A DNA stretch of 64,000 nucleotides from contig VXBM01001631.1 of assembly GCA_013400155.1 (NCBI GenBank), positions 62,001 through 126,000 on the forward strand, read 5' to 3'. The stretch is from Helopsaltes ochotensis. Lineage: Eukaryota; Chordata; Aves; Passeriformes; Locustellidae. Under the pieces are notes generated by a model. The model was not told where the DNA came from, searched no databases, and saw only the letters and a list, made by a program, of their open reading frames with translations. Positions 1-13,799 of this stretch are shown here, one piece after another. Made by a program: the position numbers and the translations under genes. Positions within the stretch are counted from its first letter, which is position 1. Each line of letters starts with the position of its first letter.

Positions 1-438
1 GGTTTAATTCAGGATAAGCCAAACTTTTGCTCTCCCTGCTTCCCACTCTGCTTTGTTGTGCATGCTGGGAAGATCTGAGTAGTCTTTCCATTCATCATAA
101 GCTGGGAGGATGTACAGAAATAAAAGACACCAAAATCTGCAGAAGTCAATCCCTCGTTTTCTCTGGAAACTCACAGGCACTGCACGGTGCCTGATTTTAA
201 AATATCAGGTAGCTCAGAAAGCACAAAGAGAGAGAAATAACGCATGATCATGCTGCTCTAAAAACGACCCAAATCAGATGGACCAACAAAACCAGCCTGT
301 TCCAAATTGCCATGATCTAATCAAGAGGGCCTCCTAAGCAACTTTAACAGAGGAAAGAGAATTAATCCTTTGGGGTCTGGGCTCTTGTCTTAGGTTGCAG
401 TGCAAGACGTAACCAGGGGTGTGTATTCTATTTTCAGC
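1..438. other. unique non-coding DNA
   Basis: No repeat, RNA gene or convincing coding frame is seen here. The stretch is AT-leaning unique sequence that leads into an LTR-like block. Confidence 0.5.
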
Positions 439-1020
439 TGTTAAAAACAGGTGGGGCTGTGTTTCTTTATCCCTTCCAGGACCCATCCTCCCTCCAGGGG
501 ATATCTGCTGTTAATGGGCCATCGAGGCTCACTGCAGGACTGATAACATTCCATCAGCCCATGGGGAGATGCTCCACCCAGGGGGAGGAGCCAAGCATTC
601 CCACCTGGATAAAACCTGAGATTTGGAACACCAGCACAGCCTGTTTGCACTGGATTCCCAGAGGAAGACCAGACCCATCTCACCACCACTGCACTTTCAG
701 AGGAAAACTTCACCCTTCTCTAGGGTCATTGCATCAACAGAATTTCATCTGTCACTCCAGGGGCACTGCAGCCATTTTACTGGACTGCTACAACACCATG
801 ACCAACAAGGTGTCAGGTTGTATTCTGACTCTGTCAGTGTTCTTTTTGTACTACTGCATATTTTTTTTGTTTAATTTCCTTAGTAAAGAACTGTTATTCC
901 TATTGCCATGAGAGCCTGTTAATTTCAAAATTATAATTCGGAGGGAAGGGATTCATATTTTCCATTTCAAGGAAGGCTCCTGACTTCCTTAGCAGACACC
1001 TGTCTTTCCAAACCGAGACA
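439..1020 (+). mobile_element. solo LTR, probably ERVL-like
   Basis: This block has the layout of an avian endogenous-retrovirus LTR. It begins near a TG (TGTTAAAAACAGG at 439) and has a GC-rich U3 containing GGGGGAGGAGCC. A TATA-like GGATAAAACC lies at about 608-617. A T-rich R/U5 follows and ends in CA at 1020 (AACCGAGACA). I recall songbird ERVL LTRs with this same order of blocks, but I could not search for them. No matching target-site duplication was found (TCAGC on the left, GCCCT on the right), so the left boundary may be wrong or the copy may be truncated. There are no gag, pol or env frames nearby, so this is a solo LTR. The open frames across it are incidental. Confidence 0.6.
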
Positions 1021-4000
1021 GCCCTGCCTTCATGGCCTTGCACACATGGTAGCTACAATGTCATGACTCCCAGTTTTAAACCATCCAACTCATATTTGCT
1101 TGGGTTTTCTTTGAGGAGCACCATCAGTCTGGTTTTGGGACCCTGGGCCAGTGGCTTCTGTACTCCATTGGGCCCAAACCAAGTGGAAAATCGAGGACTT
1201 TTAACAGATTGAAACATTGCAGAGTTGCCAGCTCTCAAGATTGCTCTGACTGCTTTCCATGAGTTATCAAAGCTCCTATTTATCCTCAAGCAGGATCTAG
1301 ACTCTGGTTCCGCTGCCCAAAACTGTGTGACCTGCAAATCTGAGGTTCTCCAGCAGATCTGGAACAGCCAAAATGAGGCTGGCAGAGAAACTCAGGAGCT
1401 TGGGAAGATCCATCCCTTCTGAAGCAGCAGCCACGGGATAAACATTTTGTCCTCAGGCATCTCAACTGTTCTGGGACACCCGTGGATATCAGGCTGGGCA
1501 AAACGTGGGCCTGTCACAAAAGGGAAGAATCCCATCAGCAGCATGTCACAGAGTCTTTCACCATTATTACTTAGGCTTTACTCTATGTCGTAGATTTTTA
1601 TTCCTTGGGTTACCTAATTTAAATAATTCATAAATGTGGGAAACCTCCTAAAACACAAAGAGTAGCACAAGCAGTAGCCTTGTAGAGCAACTGAAGTTTT
1701 CCAGACAATTTTCTCCCCTCGGTTGACCTGTTATGTTTTTAACACATCTCAGAGGAGATACAAATTTTGGATACATCTCTTATGGTGTCCTCAGCGCAAA
1801 TTCCAGAGATGCCAATTAACTGAGGTGTGCAACCAACAGAATAAAACAAAACCTTTTGTCATGAGATTCCCCTGATGAGATTGATTTTGTCTTCAACTCC
1901 AGCCAAAACTCTGAGTAGACCTTTGCTGTCGTTAAGAGGAACAACCTGGATTGATGTAAATGTCTGCATTGATCAGATTAATCCAATTCCAGATGCCCTG
2001 AACAAGGATCAAATTGTTTGCTGAGCTCTTCCCCACTGGCCCACCTCATCTCCCTGGAGTGTTTGGCAGCTACAATCCCATAACTCTGGGCCCATCATTT
2101 CATGAGAGAGCAAACAAAAATATTTGAAATTAAACACATCAGGAATAAATATGGGAAGAAAAATGTCCTGTTAGGCCAGGACTATCAAATGCCAGCAGCA
2201 TTATGTTTTGAGATTCCGTGTCTTAGATCTGATGGAATTATTTATTGGAGGAAATCAATACAACACAAACACTGTATAAGGGATTTGCATCTCTCTGCCA
2301 GCCACCACTCAGCAAACACCACAGAAAACGCCTGGAACTGAAGTGTCAGGAATCATGAGCAGAATACTGACTTTGAGAATTGAGACAGTGGTTCTCAAAC
2401 ACATCATTTTCACCAGACAGTGAGGAGGATCCAGTCACACCAGGCACCAGCTGGAATGATTAGGCATGAAAATGGATTATCATAATGTTATTACGGCCAT
2501 GATAACTGAAGAAAAAGAAGGTAATAATTGCCTGATCTGTGATTTTCAAACTGCTACTGCACACGTTTGCAGCCCCAGAAGAACAGAGAGGCTGTCAGAG
2601 CATTAATTCTGTTGCAATAGCTTGTGCCTGTGTCTGGAATCAGTGACCTCACATAATTCTGGGTACCTCCTGGGACAAAAAAGTCCCTTTCCAGCTCTCC
2701 TCCCTAGCTTGGCTCACTACCCCTTGATGTTTTTTACCACCAGGGCCAGTATTTCTGATTCTACAGGTCAGGGTATTTCAGGTCTTCCATGGTTTAGGAT
2801 ATTCAAGAAGTCCATAGAGGCAGAAGGATTCATCTCACCTAATTCCAGCCACCTAAAATTTGGGTGTCTAGACTAAATCAGGTTCTCTAACACTCTCCAG
2901 GGAAATGGACACTTTCAGAGAATGATGATTCATTTAATTTGGAGACAAATACCTTCTTCAAATTTACAACTCTTAGATATTCTACTTAGTAGGATGCTAT
3001 TCACCCCAAGGTACATTTGTACTTTGGAAAGAGCTCTCACCTGCCAACACATCACATATGTGAGATGGGTATTGGAGTTTTACTTATGTGTCAGACAGAA
3101 ATTAAAAGCTAGGACTTGAAATGCACACATATTTGTTTAAATACTATGTTTTTATTTGAATTTTAATGATCTTGTATAAAACTTACAGAATTCTGTTATT
3201 TTAAATCATACATTTTGAGCCATCTGTAAGTTGTCTGTGTCCATTTTACAGCTAAGAACTTTCACAATAAGTGTAAAACCTTGGAAAAACAGTTCAAATC
3301 CTCAAACCCCAAGCTGTTTTCTGTTCTTATCAAGACTTTGGTATGCAGATCTCAATCTATAACTGGTTCCATCACCATTGGTTACAGTGGATTTTTACAA
3401 AAGCCACGGATCAAGCCACAAGAATTCAAAGCAGAACAGCTGAAAACTGAAATAAGCACCAACACTGTAACAGATTTATTTCGGCATAGATGTAAAACAT
3501 GGGTAAATGTCATCAAGTAGCTGATAATGGGATGGAGATTTTAATAACAGGTGCAGCAACAAATTAATCCTGGGAAGTGTGGCACTCCCAATCTGCTTGA
3601 CAGCACAGCTGGGTTTCTTTCCCCAGGATGTGTTAATGTGTTTTTTATTTGGAAAGCTGCACGTCTCACCCCAATGAATATTAAACAATGAGTTTGGGGA
3701 AAACACGTAACGTTCTGATTAAACATTTTGTCACTCACATGCTCTCACACTCAATTGCAAAGGCAAGAAAACAACATCTTGTTGCTAAGCCAGTGATGCT
3801 TTTCTCATTTGATGGACTCCTCAAATCTCCTCGTTAACCTTCCAAAATCTCCTACCACCCCTCAGAGTGCCCATCCATGATGTTGCTAACTTCCAGTTAT
3901 CATAAGCAGATGTCAAAATCTGTGATTGATACCTCACAAAAGGATTGTTTTTCAGCATTTCTTCCCTTCCCCAGTTAACAAGATCATCAGAATCATCATT

Positions 4001-5837
4001 TACAGCAATGTTTCAGGCAACAAGGACCTGGTCATTGCAGCTTTACTTCTGGGGGCTACGAAATGAAGAAATAATAATTATTAATTGTCTTTTGAAGATT
4101 TTTTTTGGGGCACTTATTGCATTCTGAATACTAAGAATTACCTTTGTGAGGACCAAGTTCTTTTCATTTTCAATTCTGTGAAGTTATTAAGTACAAAAGC
4201 TTTCAGTTTATCCCTAAAGTTTATCCCCTTGACACAAATAGCCCGTTTTTAGGTATTAATAACAAAGGAATACACACATATTATTTCACTCGTGGAGTTT
4301 TCCAGGTGCTGTGGAATTCCTCTGGCTCAAAGGACTAATGGAAGCGGGGTATAAGTCACCCCTAACAGGGCTGGAAGTTCCTGCCTCTGAAACATGCAGC
4401 AGATATTTCTGCCCCTGGTTTCTAGGCTGGTCTGGCGCTCTGCCAGAGCTCATCCCTTCCCCTCGGCCACTGGAGGGCTCTCCTAATTCTTCATTACTGC
4501 AAAGGAAACGTCTGACTGAGGACAGAAACACCGCAAAAGAAAACCTGCATGTAGATACCTGACTGCAAAACCAGCAGCTATCAGAACAGGAGGAGTTACT
4601 GGTTCATCCAGAGATCCGCATGTGGAAAAAGATGCATTTTTCTGTCCTGCCTTTGGCAGCCAACAGTGTTGCTACAGTAAGAGATGAATTTCCCCGAAGA
4701 GAAAACTTCCTTTTCCACCCAAGTTTATGAATTGCACAAGAGATTACACGTTTAAGATGGCCAGCAGTGTTTGCCTTCATCACCCATTCCTCCCCACGCT
4801 GCATCGCTTCACTCTGAAATCACCGAACAACTCAATTCCTTTTTCAACTAAGTGTGATCTCAGCCCTCTGCCAGCTCATTTCTAACTTATTTCCCACCCC
4901 GATACCAATTTCCCGGGCTGGTTCAATTTGCTTTTGATGGATCAGTCATCTTATCCCTTCATATTAGTGCTGCTCCTGTGGGAAGAGGAGAGTGTTTAAG
5001 GTTTTCCATTCCCCTGTGGGAAGAGGGATGTTCTGCCCACACTGCTGTGAGCACCTGCAGACTATTGCCAAATGAAAATTCCTGCCTGTTTCTTTTTTCC
5101 CCTGCTTCTTTTGGATCGAAAGGGCTGAGTTAGTTAAACCTAATTTGTTTTGTGTTTTTTTCTATCTTTTCTTAAGGCCATATCGAGTTCCAGAATAAGA
5201 GACAAGCAGCTTTGATCACACCAGAATAACAATTTGGGATGAATTTTGCCCTACACCTCTGTCACTCACTGCTCACCCAAACTCCTGGGTATATTCTGAA
5301 TCAAAATCAATTTTGTCCTCACCAGCCAGGGAGAGATGTGGATTTTGCTATTATCCTGGTACGGCTTCTCTGAGTTACCTTGAATATTTTTAATTCTAAC
5401 TGAGATACAAGCCAGCCAGCCCATCAGGCATGGCAGAAAATACTTCATTTTCCGTGAATTAGAAGTAGTTTGGAATAAAGAGCCCTGGCTGTGGTCATTT
5501 TATCCCACATCCTTTGAGACAGGTAAAAAGAAATACCAGTTATAATGGACAAATAGATTTTCTTGGCCTCTGTGACTCTACTTCTGTCTTTGAATATAAA
5601 ATTCACTAGAGTTGGGCTGAAACATCCTAGGGGTCATTGAAATTACACCTTAATTATTTAGTCTGAATTGTACTGGATTTTTAGCTTGCCAGGTGACAGA
5701 AAATGTCACGAAAAACAAAGGTGTAAAATTTTGAGCAGGAATTTACATCAGTTTCCAAGATTTTTTTTTTGAAATCTGCAGCTTCCCAAATGAAATAAAT
5801 GGTTGGGATCCTTGAATTTTAGATGTTGGTAAGTGTT
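1021..5837. other. unique AT-rich non-coding DNA
   Basis: About 4.8 kb with no recognised repeat, RNA gene or domain-bearing frame. Open frames are all under about 100 codons, lie on both strands and have no coding character. Short homopolymer runs occur, for example T9 near 5761. Confidence 0.5.
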
Positions 5838-5885
5838 CAAGGCCAGGTTGGACCTGTTGGAGACTTGTTCCAACACTTGCAATTT
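5838..5885 (+). mobile_element. possible CR1 fragment
   Basis: The segment GTGTTCAAGGCCAGGTTGG matches the block just before the 3' end of plus-strand CR1 copies. Compare GTCCAAGGCCAGGCTGG in the copy at 6955-7437. Only a few dozen bases are recognisable, so this may be a decayed remnant or chance similarity. Confidence 0.35.
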
Positions 5886-6954
5886 CCTAGAAGTGGAGTC
5901 TGAGGTGTCTGACTTAACTGTGGTTGTCTATATTATGCATATTTAACTTTTTAAAGCTGAATTCTATCTCCACATCCATTTTTTATTTTAGATATTTTGA
6001 TTTATTTATGTATTTGATTTATTTATATGCTTTAGTACTATCATTATGGCATTGGAACTAGATGAACTTTGCAGTCCCTTGCAATCCATTTTATGTATGA
6101 GCAGACGTTATTTCTCCAACACAGTCCTGTGAGTTTAACATTAAGATTCCACTCTCCCCAGAAATCAATAGCTGAGTGTCCCCCACACCAAGAAAGCCAT
6201 GGTTTCATTTAAAATAATTGATTATTTTATGGAGACGAAAGAACAGCTCTATTTACCCTCTTCAGATTAAAAAAAAAAATTCATCATCTCTTTATAAGAA
6301 GCTTCTTATATAAGAATAAGCAATTTATGGTTTTTAGAAGAAAACACCACCTTTCTTCAGCAGAATTATATTGGATTTTATGGATTATGTTCCCTAAAAG
6401 TCTTTGCTGGAGGCAAAACCCGCAGAAAATATAAACTAAGCAGTCCATTAAAAAATGATAGATGGGCACTGCTCACGCCAGCACTCCTGTGTGTTGCAGC
6501 TGATGTGGCTGGGATCATTTGTCTCAGTTTATGGCCTGCAGAGGAGCTGTCGGGGCAGAGAACTCTCCAGATTCCCTTAAAAGACAAGAGGGATCCACTC
6601 TGTGAAGTCAGTGGAGTCTCTGGGATGATTTCTTTCACCATAAAGGAGACGCAAATTGGATCAGATAAATTGTCTTCTAAAAAGGTCTCTGTCTCACCAT
6701 TAACAATAAAGACAACTTGGGCTGACCTGCTCCCTGGGACACGTCTGTGCTATCAGTGTCTGAACTGAGGGACAGAAATTCCATCTCTAGGAAAAATAAA
6801 ACTGAAGTCAGGCCTGGAAGATCTTCCCTGTAAAATCAGCGTCAACTTTGTGCAGAGTTGAACACTTCCACTGAGGCTTTGCTTTGGCTTTTGTTTTTTG
6901 TACAATTTTCCATGATGATTTTATTCTGGCTGCATAGGAATCCTGTTCCTAACC
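5886..6954. other. unique non-coding DNA with an 18-bp palindrome
   Basis: AT-rich DNA without a gene. It contains repeated GATTTATTTAT words near 5998-6030 and a perfect 18-bp palindrome at 6293-6310 centred on AAGCTT. Confidence 0.5.
6293..6310. repeat. 18-bp perfect palindrome
   Basis: TATAAGAAGCTTCTTATA is its own reverse complement. The symmetry stops one base outside on each side. No functional role can be assigned. Confidence 0.8.
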
Positions 6955-7437
6955 ATGATGTCCTGTATCCAGCTTGGGGTCCCCAGCACAGGAAAGACAA
7001 GGAGCTGTTGGAGTGAGTACAGAGGAGGCACCAAGGTGATCTGAGGGATGGAGCAGCTCAGCAGTGAGGAAAGGCTGGGAGAGTTGGGATTGTTCAGCCT
7101 GGAAAGGAGAAGCTTCAGGCTGACCCCACTGTGGAGTGAAGGAACCAACAGGATGAAGAGAGATTTTTACAAGGGCCTGGACTGGCAGGGCAAGGGGAAA
7201 TGGCTTCCCACTGCCAGAGAGGAGATTTAGATGGGATGTTAGGAAGAAATTCTTCCCTGTGAGGGTGGGAACCTAGCACAGGGTGCCCAGAGAAGCTGTG
7301 GCTACCCCTGGATCCCTGGGAGTGTCCAAGGCCAGGCTGGACAGGGCTTGGAGCAACCTGGGATGGTGGAAGGGGGAGAACTAAATTGTCTTTAAGATCC
7401 CTTCCAAATCAAACCATTCTATGACTCTACAATTTGC
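6955..7437 (+). mobile_element. CR1 LINE, 3' portion
   Basis: A 5'-truncated copy of the avian non-LTR retrotransposon CR1. Recognisable blocks appear in order: the tail of the reverse-transcriptase region (CAGCACAGGAAAGACAAGGA), GAGCAGCTCAGCAGTGAGGA, GTTCAGCCTGGAAAGGAGAA, TTAGGAAGAAATTCTTCCC, GTGCCCAGAGAAGCTGTGG and the terminal TTCCAAATCAAACCATTCTA. Frames through it are interrupted, so it cannot move. CR1 copies normally end in short ATTCTATG-type repeats rather than poly(A), and this one does too. Confidence 0.93.
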
Positions 7438-8932
7438 TTTTACCAACCAATAGCACCAACAAAGAGGAAAGTGAAGAAATAATTAGGACCAACGAGCTGT
7501 GTCCTGTAACTGCACCTGCTGACTTCAGAAATCCATGGTCTGTGCTGAAGCATGTGGGAGGCTGTAACAACCAACCAGCTAAGCAACAGCACTAAACCAA
7601 CCCATTTTGCCTCATTTTCTGCACCCCGTAGGAGTTAACTGCTCAGGACCAAGAACTCAACATCTCCAGATTCCTACAAAGCACTCAGAAAACACCCAGC
7701 TACTGCAAAGTGCTGATTTGAGGGATTTTCTGCTGAGTATCTTCCATTTGCATAGCAAAGAGCTTTTAATTTTTCAGCATTTACACTTGCAGTGTTAATA
7801 CAGCCCATCAGTTTGGGACTGATGTAATTCTAAGAGCAGCAGCTAAGAGAAGAAAAATGTCATTGAAGCACATCCTTTCCAGAATAAATACAAAAGCAAG
7901 GAAGGAGTCAAACAAGCAACTATAAACTCTCACTGTTTAAAGGATAACATTCTCCTCCATTCTGATTATCTTGAGATCTGCAGTGTTTATCCCAAAAGAC
8001 GTGCTGATCTGGTTTAGCTTCTAGATCCTATCCTAATGAGAAAATGAATCCTAACAACAAAAGTTTGATTTATAACCACGAGACAGATTTGGAGTTTCCA
8101 TCTCTGAGGTCAGAAGTGCCCCAGAAAATGAGAACTCATTGGTGTCCTAAAAGCTTTCATTAGTGGGCTGAAACAGTAAAAACAAAGGAAAAAACTATTA
8201 AAATAGAAAGCAGCTGGGAATCTATGAATGCAGAGTTTACAGGGATTTGCAAAGAAGCAAGCACAGAAAATGAAGGTTTCCAAGAAGAGCTGGTAACCTT
8301 CCAGCAAGGAATACAAATGGCTTCATGAAGCAATTCATTTTATCCTGTGATTTGCTCCTAACAGGAGCCATCCCTCTGGAGATGCCTTTTTCTGACTGTA
8401 AATCAGCAAAGACCGGTGGCTGGTTCAGAGGTAGGCAGACACTCGGGTGACCTGGCCCTCTGCAGGAAGACAAAATATTGAGATTTGAGCATGAACAGGC
8501 CAGAAAAAGACTCTGCATCTTTTTTTATCCTTGTTCCATTGCCTTCAGGCCGTTCCCTTGCCTTTGGACATGATGTGTCCTCCTCTCCCAGCTGCAGCAG
8601 CACAACCAGCCCTCTTTGGCTTTATCACCTGACTCAAATTGTCCCTCTCACGACTGACAAAATGTTTTTGGAAAGGTTCTCAAAGAATTCTGCTGGCACT
8701 TTAACAACCACTCTAGTTCTAAGGAGCAAGAAAGCTGAAGAGCCCCTTTCTTTTATGTTTCTTAACTACATAATCTACACTGAAGTGTGCTGACGACACA
8801 AAAAATGGTGTCTTTTCAGCATTAAAGTAGATTCCTTCATTATGAATCACCAAAACTGGTCTTCAGTGGCACATAAATTGTGGGAGCAGAAGCCCACAGC
8901 AACGGGAAATAAATGTTAACATGCCAAGCAGC
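7438..8932. other. unique non-coding DNA
   Basis: No repeats or coding evidence recognised. A few overlapping short frames on both strands near 8.2-8.8 kb lack splice or domain support. Confidence 0.5.
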
Positions 8933-9182
8933 AAGTGACAGGACAAGAGGAAACGGCCCCCAGCTGCACCAGGGGAGGTCTAGATTGGATATTAGGAAAA
9001 AAAAAATTCCTCATCCAAAGGGCTGCAAGCGTTGAGCCAGGCTGCCCAGGGAGGTGGTGGAGTCACTGTGTGGATGTGGCACTTGGGGACACGGCTGACT
9101 GCCGGGCTTGGCAGTGCTGGATTTACGGCTGGGTTCGACGATCGTAAAGGTCCTTTCCACACAAATGATTCCAATAATTCCA
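8933..9182 (+). mobile_element. CR1 LINE, 3' portion
   Basis: A 5'-truncated CR1 copy. It shows GTGACAGGACAAGAGGAAAC, TGCACCAGGGGAGGTCTAGA, GGCTGCCCAGGGAGGTGGTG and ATGTGGCACTTGGGGACA, and ends with TTTCCACACAAATGATTCC. A 10-base A run near 8997-9006 replaces the usual AGGAAGAA block. It belongs to the CR1 lineage that carries the 'gcaccaggggagg' and 'atgtggcac' blocks, unlike the copy at 6955. Confidence 0.9.
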
Positions 9183-9490
9183 GGATCATTCTTCAAAATG
9201 AACTCGCTGCTTTCCCTAATTGAACCCCTGTTGCTCAGAACAGCAATTTCCTTGGATATTTACTATTCAGTTTATTGGAGAAGCACAGAGAAATGCAAGC
9301 CAAGGGCTGCGAAATGTTGATGATACCTTAATTGCACAAAAATGAATGTAAGCAGAGAAGAGGATGATAAAAAAGAGGGGCAGAATTATTCTCTCCTAAT
9401 TTCAGGCACCCACAGTGGAGAGTGAGTTTTATCTTCATTATTTTCAAGTGTGAAAATCTCTGAATTTAGTCAGACAAGCCTCTAACTTTC

Positions 9491-9527
9491 TAATCATTTT
9501 CCAATCATTTTCCAATCATTTTCCGAT
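9491..9527 (+). repeat. three-copy short tandem repeat
   Basis: The word (C/T)(C/T)AATCATTTT is repeated three times in a row, with period 11-12, before the sequence diverges to TTCCGATTAG. Confidence 0.75.
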
Positions 9528-10940
9528 TAGATATAATGGGAAGAAATTGATTTTTACGACATTTTTTCCTTTCTGGATTTAATATGATTTTTTTTTAATA
9601 AATGTATTTTCCAAGCTTGTAAAAATTTTTCCCTTGTTGAAAGAAAATTTTTACACTTACGGAAATCAGGATTTTTTTTCTGGTTTTTAATCTCTAGCAA
9701 TAATTTTTGAAAATGAAACGCATTCCTAAATCTGCATGATTTGGAATTTCTTAAAGGTAAAAATTGGTTTACTCTCACTTAGGCAATGACTAGCAACCAG
9801 AGGTATTAATCTTTTAAGTAGATATTTTTTTTAAAGTTTGTTTTTGCCTATGGGAAATTTTGCATGATCATTGCCGTCCTGTTGGAAATTCCAAAACAGA
9901 AAGGAACAGTAAACACTCTGGTTGTAATTGTATTTACTCCTTGGAAATCCCTCAGTACACCAGGGGAACAGAAAGAAAATTTTTCTTGGAATATCCCGTG
10001 GCAGCTGCTTCTCCATCCAGTCTTAAACCACTGAGCTTGTGCAGAAAGGGCAGCAGGAGAAGAAAAGCCTCCAAAGTCCCATCCATCCCCTGATCTTCAG
10101 AGCAAAGGCCAGTCTAGATCCTGCTCCACCTCACCTCCACCACCCTCATCTTTCCAACAGCCCAGCAGGCTCTGTAAGATGAATAAAGACTGGTGGGGAC
10201 ACCTAGAAATCTGCAACAAGAGGTCGAGGAGGACCTGAGGGTCCAAAGAGGAAGATGGAGTGAGAGATGGATGTCTTCCATCTCAGGAATTTGTGAAGGA
10301 GCAGGAAGGAAGAGGAAAGAGAGTACAGGAAAAATCTGGAGAAGATGGGAAAGACACACATTTGGCTATGCCTCAACTGCTCAGGCCCTCCCCATCCCAT
10401 GAAATTTCCAAAAGAGCCCTGACTCTTTGCTGTCTCAGGAGCAGGGTCTAGAAGTGAAGGAAAACACTGACTCAGACTGCACTGACACGAGGAGAGATAA
10501 TAAAAGGGCTTCAGAATGCAGCACTTCTGCTGCTTATTCATGGACACCCTGAGAGATTCCAGGAAGAGAAGTGCTGGATAGACCCAAGGCTGTCATGGTA
10601 ACAAGGTTAGCAGCACTTCTGTCACACCTTCAACCCTGTAACTGCGTGTGCTGAGGTGCTCGGGCAAATTCCCTTTGAGGTAAATCCCACAGCTGACCCC
10701 CTCCTAGGCTTTGTGCCAGAATATTCTGCAACATTCCGTGAGGTCTGCCAGGACCCAAGTGACTCAAGAGCTTTCTTTAACTCACTTGGACTGTGTTTCA
10801 GTTTTCCTTGTCAGGTTTGATCACGTGTTTGAGACTTTCCAGCCACTGCTCAGATCACACAAAGGTTGGACATGATCAAGTAAGACTTTTGCCTTGCCCA
10901 CATCCTTATCCTCTCCCATGACAGCCTTGCCCACCTTGCC

Positions 10941-10962
10941 TATTAATTAATTAATTAATTAA
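10941..10962. repeat. (TTAA)n microsatellite
   Basis: An uninterrupted ATTA/TTAA tetranucleotide run of about five units. Confidence 0.9.
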
Positions 10963-12937
10963 GCAAATATATTTACCCTACAAACACACCCACAGCATCC
11001 ACCATTAACATTTCCATAGCAATAACCAGCTGTATCCGTGGCACAGATAAAGAGGACAGAGGTTTGCATAATGCTGATCACCTTCCCCATGCTCCGTGAA
11101 ACATTTAAACACCATCTTTTGCAGGACATAAAGGTGTTTCTGCAGCACAAAACACACCAAAACCACATTTATATCCTATTTTCTCCACATCAAAATTAAT
11201 TTCATCCAGGAAGAGAGCACGGGGCAGAGACAGGAATTTCAAACCCAGCTCCAGCTACTGCTGGGATGTTGGACGAGTTATCTCCACTGCCCTTCCTTGA
11301 GCTTCCAGCAGTCACTGCATTATTCACTGTGAACACCTCAGCACTCCCTTCCCCAGAGTCATTACTTCTGCTCCCTGGAACTTCCCACCAGCCACCAAAA
11401 ATTCAAATGGAATCCATTCTTCCAGCAGGGATTGTAACTGTGAGTTTCACCTTCGGAGCCTTCAGCATTTCTGAGGAGGATCAAGTGAAGATACCAACAC
11501 TTGAGAGACGCAGCTAAAAGCAAGAGCAGTGGCACCAAGCAATTAGAAAGCTCTCAGGTTGTGCGTGGGCTTGCCAGGCTACCACAGAATATTTAAAACT
11601 TTTGCAATGCAAAAATGTCAGCTGCTTGCTTTTAATTGCTCTGGGTTCAGTCCCAACCAAGTACGGCAGGCAGCCTGCAGAGCAAGAATGCCTCAAGTTC
11701 TGATATTCCTCTGGTGACTGGCTTTGAATTCTTGGCAAATAATTTCATTTTTCATCTTTCAGAAGTAAAAATATCCACCCCTCAGCTTCCATGGATTGGT
11801 AGCTTTTGCTATGAGGTTTTTTTTAAGTTTTAAACAACACAAAGTTAACCAGAACAAAGTACTTCTGTTTATTGTAACACTGGAAGCAAGAAGTAACTGC
11901 AAAATTGTGGACTTAAAATAAGGCACCACAGTCAGGCCTCCTGGAATGAGGTAAAAGAGTTACAAAGTGCTCTGAAATCTGCAATGCAGATCCAAAATCG
12001 AGTATTCTTTGCTTGTTCCATCTGTGGATTATAGGACTGCAGAAAAACAAGGTAACAGACACCACGTCATGCTGCATAGATTTTTTTTTTTCTTTACTGT
12101 GTGTTTTCCCCAACCAAACAGACACGTTTATTTCATTGTCTTGTGGATGTTGATAAAATCCTGATGATTTTAACAGAAAAACAGAAGACAAAATTTTTAT
12201 TGTGCATTTTTCAACTGCTGCCCCTGAGCTCTCTGTCTCCTTGCTGAAAATGGTCATAAAAATCTTATCCTCCAGGTAGGGGAAATAATAGCCAAAAATT
12301 TAATAACCTGTATGGCTACATTAATTTTCATTGTCATTGTGTAAAAAATAATTGCTTTTTTAAATGGTACATCTACTGGGTGAATTTCTGTATCACTTAT
12401 CTCAGAGATTTGTAGCACAACAAGCTATTTTACAGCAACCTGAAAAACCGTATTTTTTTCCGCTAATAAGAATTCTACATTCGGATCTGAGAAGGTTTCA
12501 TAAGAAATTAAATAAAAGAAGACCAGTAATCCATGAAAACAATGTGACAGAACACCAGCCACATCTGAGTGAACTGGGCACTCACCCAAGCAGAAGTGAC
12601 AAGCACTTTAGGTGGCAACAGTGGCATTAAAATATCATTTCCCTCCTCTGAAAATCAAGACTTTTAAAACCTCTAGGAGTAAGAGAAGAAAAAAATATTG
12701 GCGAGCATCCTGCATAAATAAATGTGTAAACTGAGTTTATTTATCTGTGAAGAAAAGGGAGATCTGTGCAAAGTTTTAAATTAACTCAAACAAGAGAATA
12801 GATACATTTTTCTGGAGAGAAGACAGCGAAAAATACCGATGATACTCCTAAATCCTAGAATTCAGAAGTTTACCCAGTGGTTACTGGAAGGACAGTTTCA
12901 GCACAATGATACTTTTGATTTCTAAAATGATCAGATG

Positions 12938-12992
12938 TTGATACATATTAATATGTGTATATTTTTATACATATATAGGTATAGGTATATTT
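12938..12992. repeat. AT-rich TATA-word tract
   Basis: A low-complexity tract of TATA, CATATATAGG and TAGGTATAGGTATA words, with a small palindrome CATATTAATATG. It is probably a decayed AT microsatellite. Confidence 0.65.
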
Positions 12993-13799
12993 AACAACTC
13001 ACAACAGATAAGAAGCTGCTGATCTTAGTCAGAAATCTTGTGTTTAGCTGATAGAAATTTCAAAGAGCTGAGGCCCACTGAGGTCAGGCTCCACACTGAG
13101 GATTCATCTAAAGATTTCCCACCCACCTTCACAGGGAGCAGCTCTCTCCTTGAACAGATTAACAGCAAAATTGCAAATACCTCTCCCTTCGGATATTAAC
13201 TCTTTCCCCTTTATTTACACAGAAGGCAGGGAGTAATAGTCTCCCACCTGCTGTGGAATTACCTCAGGGATACTTTCAAAGAAAGAGCAGGTTCTTAGGG
13301 GAATGATTAATTTCCTGTAACTCTGGATATTGCAAAGTAGGCATCTACAGCTGAGCAGGCCTTAGGCTGCCTTTAAACTCAATAAATAAAAAAACCAAAA
13401 ACCACAACAGGTTTGTTTAAAAATACCAGAGCAGCCCTTTTGGTTCTGCCTGAGGGTCTACCTACTACATCTTCCAGTCTCCAGCAGTGGATATTTAGGG
13501 AACAAGACGGAGACAGGAGATAAATGAACACTCTCCCAGCTCCCATGTTCATCCCAGAGGATTTCCTGCACAGGACCAGGTTTCTCTGGCATGGTAATAA
13601 CCCCCCATGTATTTCACAGTGACAGCAGGCAAGAAGTCAGCTTCTGAATGCTTGGCCTGATGTACCAGGGATATCTGCACAAGGTGGAGAGTCCAGAGGG
13701 TGAAGAGGGAGCCTTGAAATCACACTCCTGTTCCCCATCAGTGGAGCTGAGCCACCACCCAGCACTTCATACCCTCAGCAATCTGTTCCTCATTGGTGT

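Larger units (their letters stand above)
9183..13799. other. unique AT-rich non-coding DNA
   Basis: No recognised gene. It contains three small simple repeats, listed separately at 9491, 10941 and 12938. A purine-rich stretch runs from about 10200 to 10360. Confidence 0.5.
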
